Position numbers and translations under genes: made by a program. Shown piece by piece: positions 38,181-51,500 of a stretch of DNA of 64,000 bases. The notes below the pieces were generated by a model. That model was not told where the DNA came from. It worked only from the letters and a program-made list of their open reading frames with translations, and did not search any database. Position 1 is the stretch's first letter; each line of letters opens with the position of its first letter. Location of the stretch: the NCBI RefSeq assembly GCF_027942865.1, contig NC_134513.1, positions 35,085,429 through 35,149,428 of the forward strand, given 5' to 3'. Source of the DNA: Odontesthes bonariensis (Eukaryota > Chordata > Actinopteri > Atheriniformes > Atherinopsidae).

Positions 38181-41100
38181 TTGGGGCTTGAATACATTCT
38201 TTGTGCTTTGCTTCATGGCTTCACTTCCATCAGATTCTCACCTTCAATCAAAATTTAGTTCATTCTGGCCACACAGACAGATCTCTAAACTAAGACCACA
38301 TACAATCTGTGAAGAACTGAAACTACGAACACCTGAATGCTTTAAGACAGTTTTATTTGTCACAAACTGAAACTTCATCGAAACCTAGACACCTCAAAAC
38401 ATTCGGATATTTTACAAAAGTTTACAACAGGAAGAAAAAAACAGGTGCTGGTAAAAAGTTTGAACCATTTAGGTTCAAATGAAGCTTGTGATGTTTTAAT
38501 TTTTATACATTTTAAGTGCTGATCACAGAAAAATGCATTTGTCATGCTTCTCAGATTCTTTTGAAAAATAATCTGCCTGGATCTTTTTTATTTTACTCAC
38601 AATGAAAAATACAACACAGAAAATTTATTTTCACATCACAAATTCACTAATAAGCCTTTAAAAACTAAGCTGGACATAAAAAGATCCACTCGCTTACTCT
38701 TTTACAGAGATTTGAACTATGCCCCATTATTTCTATGGGGGTCAGAATGTCATGAGGTACAATTTGGCTAAAGAGCAGCAAGTGGATCTTGATCTGAAAT
38801 AAACTTTTTGTCAACTCTTTCCTGGTTCACATCGGATCTGTGTACTAAGTCATGCAGGTTGTGGGTTTAACATGAATCATTTGTGCAACACAAAATCAGA
38901 CACATGCAGATCAAAAACAGTGTGGACAGTGTGTTGAAAATTCTTCCAAGCTGCCTCACTTTAACTTATTTGGACAGATCAGATGGCTAAAAAAATGTCA
39001 AACTACTTCTAGGAGTTTAATATTTAAGATACCAGATTTTTGCCAGATGTTCGGAAGGGTGCAAACCACTTATTTTCATCCCATACAGTCTTGTGCCATT
39101 CTTTATCGGGTTTTTTGTGGTTTTTATCTCCCCTCAAGAGGGCAGCAGTGAGCCACTTGGAGGGGAAGAATACACCGCAGGAAAATGTCGATTGCTCTTT
39201 TCTCAAGAGACACACCCTTCGTCTAAATTTCCAAATTGCAACCACTTGACTCCTCCTCTCTCGTCTTAGTCCCTCCCACCAAAGATGCGAGCAGAAGACT
39301 TGAGGACAGAGGGCGGAGACGAGGTAGGAGGGGTTTAAAATCACTTAATATGAAGTAGGATGCAGCGGCATCATCTAACAGTTGTTTCATTGCAGCCTAT
39401 CGCAGTCTTTATTTAATTATTCTGTCGGAATAGCATTGAATTAAAGTTTGTAAAAGAGCAGATATTTAGCTTTAATTCGGTTTACAGTGTAGGATTAATG
39501 TGCTACGCCCCTTCTGGAATTTATACTCCAGATGGGAGGAGGGATCAGACAAGGAGGCTGAAAATGGACAAACCTCAAGAGCCTAGGAACATTTTGTTCT
39601 CTTATGGTGAAGACAGTAAATCAACCTGAATGACAGAATATGGTGGTATGAGTAGTTTTTACTCAGCTTGTTGTCCTGGATGGTAGCTTGAAGTATGTCC
39701 ACACTTGATGTCGACCAAATCCACAGAATGAAGATTAGTACCCAATCCTAATCCCTCATCCATACCACTCTGTTTTGCAGCGGTAAGATCCCCTTTTTTT
39801 TTTTTACATCAAGATGTTGTGGTCATCCGGCCTTCCAGATGGTCCCTGATGCTCCTGGCTGAAGGACTGGATGACTTCCACTCCTGAAATTAAAAAACAA
39901 CAGGGGCCCCTCATTCCTGCAACCCCAACAGAGGGGTAAGGCCAAGAAGAGGAATGGGGATCTGGGTGCTAAATTCGGAACATTGACATAAACATGCACT
40001 TCCTCTCCTGTGAAATGCAGGAAATCCCAGCTGTCCTGTAAAGAAATGAGCTCAAACAGTCCAACCTAAAAGGAACCAGGTCAGGTGATCGTGGCATATC
40101 ATTCTAGTCAGGGTCCTACTTGGATGGCATCGTTTTTGAGGATTTCCTGGTACATTCCAATGGAAAGAAACCTCAAGGAAGACCTAGAACATGCGGAGAG
40201 ATTCCACCTCTCATTGGGCCTAACGATGCTTGAGGATTCACCAGGACAGCCTGGAAAATGTTTGAAAACTGAACTCTTTAGTGTGTTTTATGTTTCCACG
40301 TATGACCTGGAACATCGTCAGATTCTCAGTAAAGTCCTTCAAGTAAAAAAAGAGAATCCCGTTAAACAAATTAGACAAAATCATGACACTTGTTCATTTG
40401 GTTATTGAGGAAAATGATCTAATATTAGATATCTGTGAATGTCAGAGACGAGCTCCAGGATTGACATTTAATTTGAGGCTGAAATTAGAAATGGACTGAG
40501 ATCTATTGAGGTCTGACGATCCCGACTTCTTTGTGGAAGGGCGTCAACAACAAGAGATTTCTAAGGGGCTCGGAAAAACATTGTTGATGCTTTCAACAAC
40601 GGACTCTTGTAAACCTTTTCAAAAAGGTTTACAAAAACCTAAAGAGTTCAAACTGGAGTCCACAGATATCCGATTACCTTCCCCAGGAGTGGTGCAACAA
40701 AGAGGGCAGGTCTGTATCCATCTGCCATCAGGAGAACACCAAACAACAGGAGACAGCTTTATGTTCCAGTTGTTGATTAACATTTAGAAGATTTAAATGA
40801 GAAAATGGCAACAAAAAAAAATCAACTTTCACGAATGAATAAAAAAGTTTATATGCTCACTTGAGGTGGTTTTTGCCCATTTTGAAGACTTCATACTTGT
40901 TAGAGGGAATGGGAAGGGAATCTCGTCTGACCCGCAAAGATTTAAATGACGTAACTCGCCAGCTGTTTCTTAAAAACAATAAACTCATATCACTGAGCAG
41001 CGTTTTCCCAGATATGATCCAATATCCTAAATATTCCAAGAGAAAACAACTCCTGAAGAACAGCTCTCTCCACATTCCTCCTGTGGATGTCCACCACAGT

Positions 41101-41630
41101 GGTTGTTTTTTTTCCCTCAGTTTCTGGTTAGAAAAACTACTTCTTCGTCTACTGAATTACAGCCACTAGCAAACCATTGGTGACACTACACAGCTGAATT
41201 AATTCACTTCCAACCACTCAAAGGAAACGTGTCCGATTCACATTTATCATGCGTAGCTTGTCGAAAGATTGATGTGCATGACGGGGCTGCGAGGACTGCT
41301 CTCCATGAAGAATATTCTAAAGTTGATATGGGCAAACCAGAATAGTTGAGGGACATTTTGGTATAAATAAAAAGTCTAAAGGTTTGCAGAAAGGAAAACT
41401 ACGGAGCCCCTTTTTACCCATTACGACGAGAAAGCCCCCTCGCCCTGAGTATTCTTTTCAGATGTCTCTCACTTATGTCAAAGCCATGTCTACGTGCAAG
41501 AATGGATTTGATGTCTTTATATGTTAGGCCAATACTAAAATAGAAATCAATAAACTTCTCCCACGGATGATGGGTAGGCTCCTCCATCGCTGTGTCTGTT
41601 TTACTTCCGGTTCACTGACGTGGGAAAAAT
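38181..41630. other. Intergenic sequence without a recognised gene
   Basis: Short frames (39024-39344, 40085-40408, 40506-40787) show no domain. A poly-T run is near 39796. The stretch 39880-40700 has loosely recurring GACCTGGAA and AAGGAAGACC words, like an old tandem array. Confidence 0.5.
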
Positions 41631-41632
41631 AC

Positions 41633-41758
41633 TTTTGCGAGATCCCGCAATACTTTTTGCGAGATCCCGCAATACTTTTTGCGAGATCCCGCAATACTTT
41701 TTGCGAGATCCCGCAATACTTTTGCGAGATCTCACAATACTTTTGCGAGATCCCGCAA
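41633..41758. repeat. Six-copy near-palindromic tandem repeat
   Basis: TTGCGAGATCCCGCAATAC-type units start at about 41636, 41658, 41680, 41702, 41723 and 41744. The period is 22 bp, then 21. Each core TTGCGAGATCCCGCAA is a palindrome but for one pair. The fifth unit has CTCACAA instead. Confidence 0.9.
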
Positions 41759-42014
41759 AAAAAAAATCCCTCCATGTCCCTTTAGGGGCTCCATAGCAAA
41801 ACACTGCATTCAAGAACCTGTGGTGGTGTCATAGTTTGGGCCTGTTTCAATGCATCCAGGCCAACAGTCCTGGGAAGTCTAAAGGTAGATTTTAATGAGC
41901 TCAACCTCAAAAGAAAGCGGGTCCTACTGCAGGACAACGAGCAAAATGCACGAGAGATTCAACTGAAAAATGATGAAAGAAAAATTAAATGAATATCTTA
42001 AAAAAATATCTACT

Positions 42015-42236
42015 TTAAAGGGGAACTCCGGGGCATGTGTGCAAGTTGTTGTTTTACGTGGAAGGTTTAGCACTTGCCCCTTAGCCACCACGTAGTTGGC
42101 TAGCATGACAGGCTGCGCAAACAGTGCAATCGCCGCACAGGGAGCGCCGATTTGCACCAGTCTGTGTCCTACTGTCAGTATTTGACAACCTCTAGCAATG
42201 GGATTGCGCTTCAAATGCCCCGGAGTTCCCCTTTAA
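42015..42236. mobile_element. 214-bp MITE with perfect 18-bp inverted repeats and TTAA target duplication
   Basis: AGGGGAACTCCGGGGCAT at 42019-42036 is exactly inverted at 42215-42232, and TTAA flanks both ends. TTAA targets are used by piggyBac and some Kolobok elements, but the AGGGG terminus is not classical for piggyBac. No coding frame. Confidence 0.85.
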
Positions 42237-44108
42237 TTCCCAATGAAAAACCATTTCAGCCAGTATCCATTAATACTGAAAGCAAAGGTTCACAAACTTT
42301 TAACAATCACAGATATGTACTACTGGATCATTCATCCACATTAAATAAAGTGGTTTAATAAATTTGTCTTGTTTGGTTTGCTGAGTCTCTTCCTCTACTT
42401 TTAGGATGTGTGTGAAAATCTGGGGATATTACAGGTCTTATTTATGCCAAAATGTATAAAAATGAATGAGAGTTCACAGACTTTAATCATCTGTTGCATT
42501 AATAATCAGCCGGTGGGAAACTTCTGATAACAGCAGTAAATAGGGCTGTGATGTACAGACATAAAAACATCAGATTTCTCACAGTCTACAGAAAAGAAAC
42601 AAAGGATTGTCACAGTTGCTTCTATTTACAATATGTACACACACTTACAGACACAAACATCCAAACGCACATGAGGACTCCAAACTAAACCTGTTGCTTT
42701 CCTCTAAATGACTTCTGTAAACATTAAGGACTGATCATAAGTGGACAGAAAACACTGTTCTTTTCGTATTATCGTGAGATTTGAGTTAAACTGAAACGCT
42801 TTGAAGGTTTTCCTCTGAAACACTTTCAAATAAAGATGCAAACGTGAGGAAAACAAGCCATTTAAAGGGCCAGTTCGTTGTTTTTTTCTCAGCTGGTGAA
42901 CATGAGCCGCAGCTGCTTTTTGTCCTCTTGACTCCTGTTTTCAGTTTGAGGTTCGACTCTGACGAAACTCACACACACTCTGCAGTTTTCACATACGTTT
43001 GCAAAAACACGAGCTGTTGCCGCAAGCATTTGGTTGGACGTTTGGTAACACGGCGCTGTAAACTGTGCCACGTTTAAAAAAAAAAAATGTGAAAAGTGAA
43101 GAATTTACACCCTTCATGACGCCTGTGTGTGTGTGTGTTTGTGTGTGTCCTGATCAACACCCCACTATGAACCTGGAACTCCTTCTTTTGATCGAAAGCT
43201 TAGTCTCTGACAGCTAGTTTTACAGCAGGAAAAACAAATGATGGAGAGAAAACGGTGAAGGAATAAAGAGTCCAAACTGGCGGTGAGTTGATGGAGCGCT
43301 CCTTCTTGTGCTTTTCATTTCTGTTCTCCAGCTGCTGCTACATTTGCTGCCTCACTGTCCCATCAGTCACTTTTGTTCTGTGTTTTTTTACATGTTTGTG
43401 TGGGAGTTTGGTCTCACCTGAGAAAAAGCCTCGCTATCGCCCCCTACAGGCAGACGTTTCTGATGTTTATTTAATCGACTTGTGAATGATGTCTAATCCC
43501 TTTATCTGCTACCGAATGGCTGAATATCAAAATTTGAAAAGTTCAGTTTAATTTGTTGGCTGACTTTAGCTGCATTCAGGTGGGATTAGCATCGCAGGAG
43601 GCAGGAGAAATGTTCCCTGTTCAACCGGTCCGTAGGAGGCATTCAACAGGACTTAAATATGCTTACAGGTCCAGAAATACGACGACAACTCTGAGCATAG
43701 TGTCCAGGTACTAGTACCTGGAACCTGTTTCATGTCTGAAATGTAAAAAAATATGTATGTTTGGGTTCATACTGTCTGACATAAAATCAAAGTGAAAGTA
43801 AATGTAGGAATCATGGATTTTTCATCTTTTATGCCATTTTCTTCTGTTTACACTTTAGTGGATCCTGTGTGGTGTTGAATTCAAATGGCCTCAGGGCAGT
43901 AGGTATTAAAACAGTTTCTGTCTGAATGGGATCGACCATCAGCTGTAACAATTGTCCATCTCTTTCTGCTCACTCTCTGATCTGCACTAAATGTCTCTTT
44001 ACATATAACAGCCAATCAGGAGCCTGTTTTGTGGTTATCTGAGACAACATTGAGGCTTTTGTCAGGTGAGAACGTCAAACCCTGCATGCGTGTGTTTGTA
44101 TGCCGGTT
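42237..44108. other. Region 3' of lgr5, probably including its 3' untranslated region
   Basis: No coding exon is seen. On the minus strand an AATAAA lies at 43466-43471, about 640 bp after the stop codon, a candidate poly(A) signal. A GT microsatellite is near 43125-43149. Confidence 0.4.
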
Positions 44109-45540
44109 TTAGTGACGTGGGGCAACAAACGCCAGTGAATGTTGTGTCTCGTGCCCTCCTCTTCCTCGCCCCTCCTCTTCTTCTTCTTCTTTCACGCCTC
44201 CCACCACCACCAACGCCTGCGTCGAGTCACACGACTGCTTCTCCGCGTCTTCGTCGTACGTTGAATCCAGCGTGCTCAGCCTTCCTCCGGCCGCTCCTCC
44301 TCTTCTTCCGCCTCTTCGTAGCTTATTCACCACCACCCCCCCAGAGGTGCGTTTGGCCAAAGCTGCCAGCTCCTCTCTGGCGAGCGGGTTGAAGAGCAGG
44401 TAGAGCAGCGGGTTGACGCAGGCGGGCAGCGGCGCCACGAGCAGCAGCACTCCCTTCGCCACTTCTGGCCCAGCGGCAGGGAGCCGCACCAGGGAGGAGA
44501 AGGAGAGAAAGGCGACGGGGAGGTAGAGGAGGCAGTCGGAGAAGAGCAGCCAGGCGACGTGTCGGGTCAACGCTACCTCCTCGTCTGAGGCGGGTGGAGC
44601 TTTGTTGGCGCGACAGTAAAGACGAGTGTAAGCGAGCGTCATGAGGAGGAAACAGAGAGAGTCAAAGAGCACCAGGGAGACGGAGAAGGCCAGGGAGGAT
44701 GAGGAGGAGGGGGAAGGAAGGGGCAAACAGAGGGAGGTGCTACTGTGTGTGAACATCAGCAGGGGCAGTGTGACGGCGAGGCCCAGCAGGAAGCACACGC
44801 ACACCGACAGGCGGAGGGGGAGCGGCACCGAAGAGCGGCCTGCAGGAGGAGGAGAAAGCAGCTGTAATGCCAGAGCTGAATACACCTGAAGAACTTTAAA
44901 ATCTCTTTTTCATCTTCTGTTCATAGAACATAACTCTGCAGACTGAAATAAAGCTTTCAGCTGAACGCTGTTAGAACCTTTGCTACAGCCTGTTTGAACC
45001 TCCTCACCGCTGCTCCTGTCAGCTTTGCTGCTCAGAGCGGCGGTCAGACATCGCTCCAGAGCGGCGGCGGTCAGCAGGAAGAGTCCGCTCTGAGATGCAA
45101 ACACGCACAGGAAGCCGCTGAGGCGGCACAGGAAGCTGCTTTCCCACTTTGTTCCGTACCTACAACACAACGACACAACTCTGCTGTCAAATACATCAAA
45201 ATAAATTTCAGATTTCATTTGTAATTTTCAGGATGAAATGACATTCTCTAACTTTTGGCTTTGGGTCTGCTTTGCGTCCCCGGTTTGGTTTCATACCTCC
45301 AGAAGCTGCCGAACGTCCAGGCATCCACTGCCGCCAACCAACCGCTCCACACTCCCATCAGGCCGTTCACCAGAGCCAGCAGGCCAATCAGCAGCTTGGG
45401 AGGCGTGACCGTGCTGACTGGAGAAAAGAAGATTGACAGCACGACCAGACTGTTGCTGACCAGTGAGATCGCCGCGATGAGCCACACCCCGCCCCGGATC
45501 ATCCAGCTGCCGAGCAGATGGAGGCAGGGATGAAACGGTC
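44109..45540 (-). other. lgr5: lgr5 seven-transmembrane domain, split over three exons
   Basis: Exon 45297-45540 encodes helices 1-2 (WMIRGGVWLIAAISLVSNSL, PPKLLIGLLALVNGLMGVWS) and DAWTFGSFWR. Exon 45008-45159 gives helix 3, with LLTAAALERCLTAAL holding the ER pair of the DRY-like motif. Exon 44109-44839 carries helices 4-7 and the tail. The introns are 137 bp (45160-45296) and 168 bp (44840-45007), both GT/AG and in phase. Mammalian LGR receptors encode this domain in one exon (established knowledge), so these two introns are unusual. Confidence 0.9.
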
Positions 45541-48500
45541 CTGCGGGAAACACAAACCATCATTTAACAGCAATTCAGGTTTATTCATGCACATTAATCT
45601 GTTCAGCGTCACATGGAGGTCTGGGACAAGACCTGTGGAGTGGCAGACCGGGTCATAATCCCCAGTTCTAAAAAAGGAGCAGAAAACGTGTTCCATCCAC
45701 CGGGGGAATCAGAGTCCCTGAGAAAGGAGGAGCAGTGAGGACCAGATCTTCACAGTCACACTGAGGGGGTCAAGGGAGTTTGAGCATCCAGCCTCCAGGT
45801 GTTCTGTGGACTTGGAGAAGGCCACGTCTCCTGAGGGATTCTGTGGGAACCGGTCTATTCAGTCCCTGTATAACCAAAGCTATGGCCGTGTCCGCATCCT
45901 TGGCGCTAATTTAAAGCGCATGTTGGACTCCACCAGGGCTGCGCCTCGTCACCGATCCTGTTTGTGGTTTCATGTACGGGATCTGGAGGTGTAGCCGGGG
46001 AGAGGAGGGCGTCTGGTTTGGGAAGCTCAGAGTTCCATTTCTGCTTTTTGCAGATGATGTGTTTCTGTTGCCATGAGCATCAGCTGCACTGGAGTGGGAT
46101 GGTGCTGTATTCTGGTGACTGCTGCACGATGATAAAGCGTCTGAAACACGTCAGCAGCTGGCTGCCTTTTTACCAACCAACCGAACATGGTAAAGTCATG
46201 AATACCAGAAGAAAAACCTGATCTACAAATGGTGTGCATCAAGAAGAAAATGGTGCGCTTTAGGGTGAACTTTGTCACAAACAATGCTGTAAAAAGACTT
46301 AAAAACCATACTGAGACTGCTTTAATGGGTGACATTGGAGTGAATACAAAGACTGTCGGGACTTTGTTTCATTGCAAAAATTCTCATCTCCTACAATGAA
46401 GCTGATAATTGATCTAATTCTGAGTTTGTTACCTGGTACCGGGCTGCAGTGGACAGAGTGCTGCGGTTTGGATTCATCTTTAAACTCCATCAGAAAATCC
46501 TCCCAGTCTTGATCTACTGCAGACACAAAGTGGGGATGCATCAGTAAACTCTTTCGGAACATTAAACAGTGACAACAGAATCTGCACAAACAGGTTCAGC
46601 AGCACTGAGACGGGAACAGAGCAATTTAACACCTGATCATGGAACTAAAAGGTTTTCACTGAAGCCTGAAGTCATGCGAAGGTGAGGCAATTTAGTCAGC
46701 TGATTTGTAAAAAAAAAGAAGCAGAATCTTTGAGTGTTTTTAACGAGATATTACAGACCTGAATATAAAACAATGACAATGTTGGGGTATTTTAAGCTAC
46801 GCCTTATCGTATCATTGTCTTTATGCAAGACAAAGACTTTGACTTGTCGTGTCAAAGCACAAGTGAAACTGCAGCACTGGGTCTTCCAGTGGAAGCTTGC
46901 TAATAGTGTGCTGGTTCACCTTGACTGGAGAGAACAGAGGTGTCTCTCCCAGTTAAGTCTGCTGCTTCCTCCCTCTCCCAGGACAAGCCTCCTCCTCCTC
47001 CTCCTCCTCCTCCTCCTCCTCCTCTCCTCTCGCAGGAGACAAAGGCGCAGCACTGGAAGGCGTAAGGAAGCTCCATAACTCTGAGAACGGACACAAACAC
47101 AAGATGATACGCAGCTTTTATGCTGCTGTTTCCTCATTCAAACAATTTAAAAACACGGCTAAAGTGACATTTCCATGACACAGGATGGATTGGATAAATC
47201 TGGCTCCAGCATCACAGAGACGATGCAAAGTGAGACATGGATGAACTCTCTTAACACAAAGATTTTACACATGGTTTCAGGAGTAAACGCTCACCTGACT
47301 CGCGGCAGGTCTTCTCGGGGTATTAACTCCATCAGCTGATTGTTTCCAGACAACCGAATGTGAGTTAAACTCTGCAGACCAATCAGAGGTAGAGACGACA
47401 GCTGATTGGATGAGAGGTCGCTGCAAAGACAGAGAGGGTGCGCTTTTCAGCCATTTACAGTTTCAGTTATTTTCTCCCATAGGGTGTTTTTCCAAAGACC
47501 GCTAAAAAAGAACAATTTGACCCTTCACAAATGAATAACTGCAGGCCGATATCGAACCTTGTTTTTTTAGGTAAAGGAAGCGAAAAGCTGCTTTTCAACA
47601 GTTTAACTAATTCTTGACCCAGAACAACTGTTCTGACATATTCCAGTCAGGGTTCCCTCCACACCACAGCACTGAGACCACTCTTATTAAAGCAATAAAC
47701 CACTTACAATGAAACGCAGAGAACAGCAACGTTTCTGTTTAGTGTTCCTGGATCTCAGTTCCTGGATCACACAACCCTGAACTGGTGTGAATCTTACTTA
47801 AAAGACAGAGACTACTTTGTGTCTACAGGTGTCTAAAGGTTCACATCTGATCTCACAAAAATGACATGTGGAGTTCCTCAGGGATCATTTCTGAAGCCTC
47901 TTTTATTCAGCATTTACATGCACCCACTGGCTCAGGTTATACAAAGCAAAAGATTATGCCGTCATAGTTATGCAGACGTCTGGGAATTATAATCCCTTAC
48001 ATACGCAACTGGATGATCCAGAATTTCTTCAGTGAAACAAAGACAAAACAGAGGCCATTGTTTTTGGAGCCAATGAGGGACAGTTAAAAATCTGAGCTCA
48101 GCTTCAGTCTGTAGTGTTAAAAACCACAAACCAGGCCAGAAATCTGGGCGTCATCATGGACTCAGACCTGAACTCAGCCGAGTATCACCTGGAGAATATT
48201 TCCAGGATAAAAGGACTAATGTGTCGGAGTGATTTAGAAAAGCTGCTCCAGGCATCTATCTCCAGCAGACCTGATCAATCCCTGTGACAGAGTATTTCCT
48301 GCTCTGCCTAAAAGAGGATCAGACAGCTGATTCAGTCCTCATTGAACCCAGGAAAGTGGATCATATCCTCCATCCTGAGGTCTCTTAACAGGCTTCCTGT
48401 CCACCAGAGAGTTTAAAACCCTGCTGTTGGTTTATAAAGCTTTAAATACTTTCATCTCAGATCTGCTACAATATGGACCTCCAAGACATTTCACGTCTTC

Positions 48501-51500
48501 TGGAACAGGTTTGCTTTCTGTCACCAGAGTTAGAGCTGTTGTGATCCATGGTGAAGGTGGGAGTCAAATGAACCATTAACCAAAAATGTCTTTGTTAAAC
48601 GATCCAAGGATGCCGAGGAACGGGAAATTATCAAAAAGCAACAGGACAAGAACGAACCGGCCAATGACGAAAGAAACCGGAGTGCTATAAAAACTGAAAG
48701 GGCTGGTCAGTAGAGAGACGGCATCCGAGAAATTAACGGGAAACAGGTGTAATCAGAGACTGAGGGTCAAGACACAGACAGCTGAGGACATCTGGGGTAA
48801 AGACAAGAATAGTGGGGAAACTAAACTAAAAACCAAAAGACTGAAAACAAAAAGAAACTAAACTGACGACGACTGACAACACAAAGAATAAAGCTCAATA
48901 CCAGAACTAAAGCCAAACACAGAACAGAGTCTAAAGCAGAGCACGGAGGAAAAACTAAAGCAATGATGATCAGATAACATAACGTGAGAAACCGGGAGAC
49001 TAAAAGGGAAATAATAAACTAGAAGACAAACAGCCCATAAGCTATATCTCCCAAAACAAACCAAAACCCACAAATCCTAACAAGATGTTAACACGGAGAA
49101 GCTGCTCTCAGATTTAATGGAACAAACTCACAGAGACCCGCAGGTCTGAGTCAACTCTTCTTCTGTTTAGTCAAACCTGAAGACTTTCCTGTTCACCTGT
49201 GTGATTAATAACTCTCCCTGCTCTGAACCTCTCACTTTGACTTTTTTAGGCTTTTATTGTCTTTGTAAATCACTTTGAATCATATAGTTGTTGACTTGTG
49301 TCATATAAATACATTTGCGTTGCCTATGGGGCTCTGGGACAGAAGGATTCAAACAGACAAACATGAGGGTTTTCACAAGAGAGAAATCAAAAAGTGGCAG
49401 ATATTCAAATGAATAAGAAAACTCACAGTTTAGAGAGAGACGGCAGAGCAGAGAATGAGTTTGGCTTCACGCACGACAACCTATTCCAGGATAAATCACT
49501 AAAACAGGCAGAAAGGAAGTTAGGAAACAGACCAGGTAACTTAGATTTACAGTTAGCTAAAATTAATTAGAGTCGAGAAAGAAAAAAATATTAGAAAAAA
49601 CTGTTATTACATTGAAAAAAGACAATTGACAAGTTATACAGTGTATCTTTATCACATCCATGACTTTGAAAGGCAGGAAGCTGAGAAAGAGAAAAAACAA
49701 ACATGTAAATCATAAGTGAAAGACAAATAATACAGGAGCCGTGCTTCCTTTGTATCTACAATCATGAGAAAAAGAAAGTAAAGCCTTTCAATTCCAAGGT
49801 TTTATGTATCAGTATGTGTAAAACTAAGTGAACCAAAGATCAATGCTCTGATTCACTGATCATCAGTCAGTGTGAGCAGCTCTATAAAAGCAGAAGTTCT
49901 GCAGCATTCAGGTGTGTGTTAACACGATGCCAAGGAGGAAAGACATCAGCAACGATCTCAGAGAAGCAGCTGCTGCTGCCCATCAACCTGGGAAGGGTTA
50001 GAAGGCCATTTCCAAACTATCTGGAGTCCATCGTTCTACAGAAAGAAAGATTATTCACAAGTGGAAAACATTCAGGACAGCTGTCAATCTTCCCAGGAGT
50101 GGACGTCCCAGCAAGGTCACCCCAAGGTCAGAAAGCCAAGAGCTACATCTCAGACTCTGCAGGCCTCAGTTAGCATGTTAAATCACCTGTCACGATAAAT
50201 CCATATTTTAATTAGGTCTCCTGGTATTGTCTGTTAAATGCAGCTTTCTTTTTCTTAGTGGTCATAGGTCTCCTCACTGGGCATTTTCCCCTTTCCAAAG
50301 AAACTTTTCAGACTGTTTTTTGCTCATTTAGCTAGCTTGTGGGTTTAATATTAGCGTATCACGTGACCGAGACAAGCATCTTGACACTTGTCAAGAGTGA
50401 GTCATAGACGGATGTAACGGAGAGAATTCGGTCATTTCTCAAAATAAAACATTGTTCAGACTCGGATAATAAATAAAACGGAAATAATGTAAGCTATTTA
50501 TTCTTTCTGTGCGGCCCGGTACCGAATGACCGGTACTGGTCCGTGGGTTGGGGGCCGCTGTTCTAGAGTCAGGCTCTGTTTACATTAATTCATTTCACCA
50601 TTTCTTCGTGTCGGCGTCTTGCAAACTATTTACATTTACACACAAAGTTGCTGTCCTCTCAATAAAAGCCTAACTGTTTACTCTGAAACGGGGATCGGCT
50701 GATTCGCTAGTCACATGACTAATCAGCCATCACATCACATGATCGCCCTTGCATCTAGAGCATGCGCAACTGCTTAGAAAACACGACCTACAGGTGCATA
50801 TTGCCTTACACACATGACGAATGACGAGAGAGACACTTGGACGGGAAAGTCCAAAGGCATTTGCAGTTTTCCGTAGTCTCCCTTCATCACTCAAGTAGTA
50901 TAAGGTGCAAGCAACCTTGGTAAAAACGTCGATGGGCCGTCTCATTCTTGTTGTTTTCTTTTCCACCTGTGGACGTAGTCGCTCGGACAGATTTATCAGG
51001 GCTGCTCTGGACATTCGAAAGTTCTCGCGCCATTCTTCGGTGACAACAACTTGGTCCACGAAATTGTCCCACCATGCGCTGCTTCTTCCCGGTCTAACCC
51101 AAAAGCGGCGCTCCATGTACGGCTTGCACTGCGGATCCTCGTTTCTCACCGTTTACAACTGCTAAAATCAGCATCGTATGCGAATGCTTACGTGGGCTCC
51201 GGCGTCTTTGAATCCTTCCACCTATGAAGTCGTATTCCAGTATTTTAATGTAAATGGACAGTGCATCCGCGATAGAAACGATATAGAAACAGATTAGTAT
51301 AAATGGCACCTCAGATGTGAGGCCGTCTGTCTGACAGCTAAAGCTGGGCTGAAACTGGCTCATCAACAGGACAATGATCCCAAACACAGCAGCAGAACTA
51401 CAACAGAATGTGTGAAGAAGAGAAGAATCAAGGTGTTGCAATGGTCCAGTCAGAGTCCAGACCTCAGCCTGACTGAGATGCTGTGGTGGGACCTTCAGAG

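Noticed and set aside
44641..45533. Plus-strand ORFs across the lgr5 helix exons
   Set aside because: Antisense shadows of GC-rich lgr5 coding exons.
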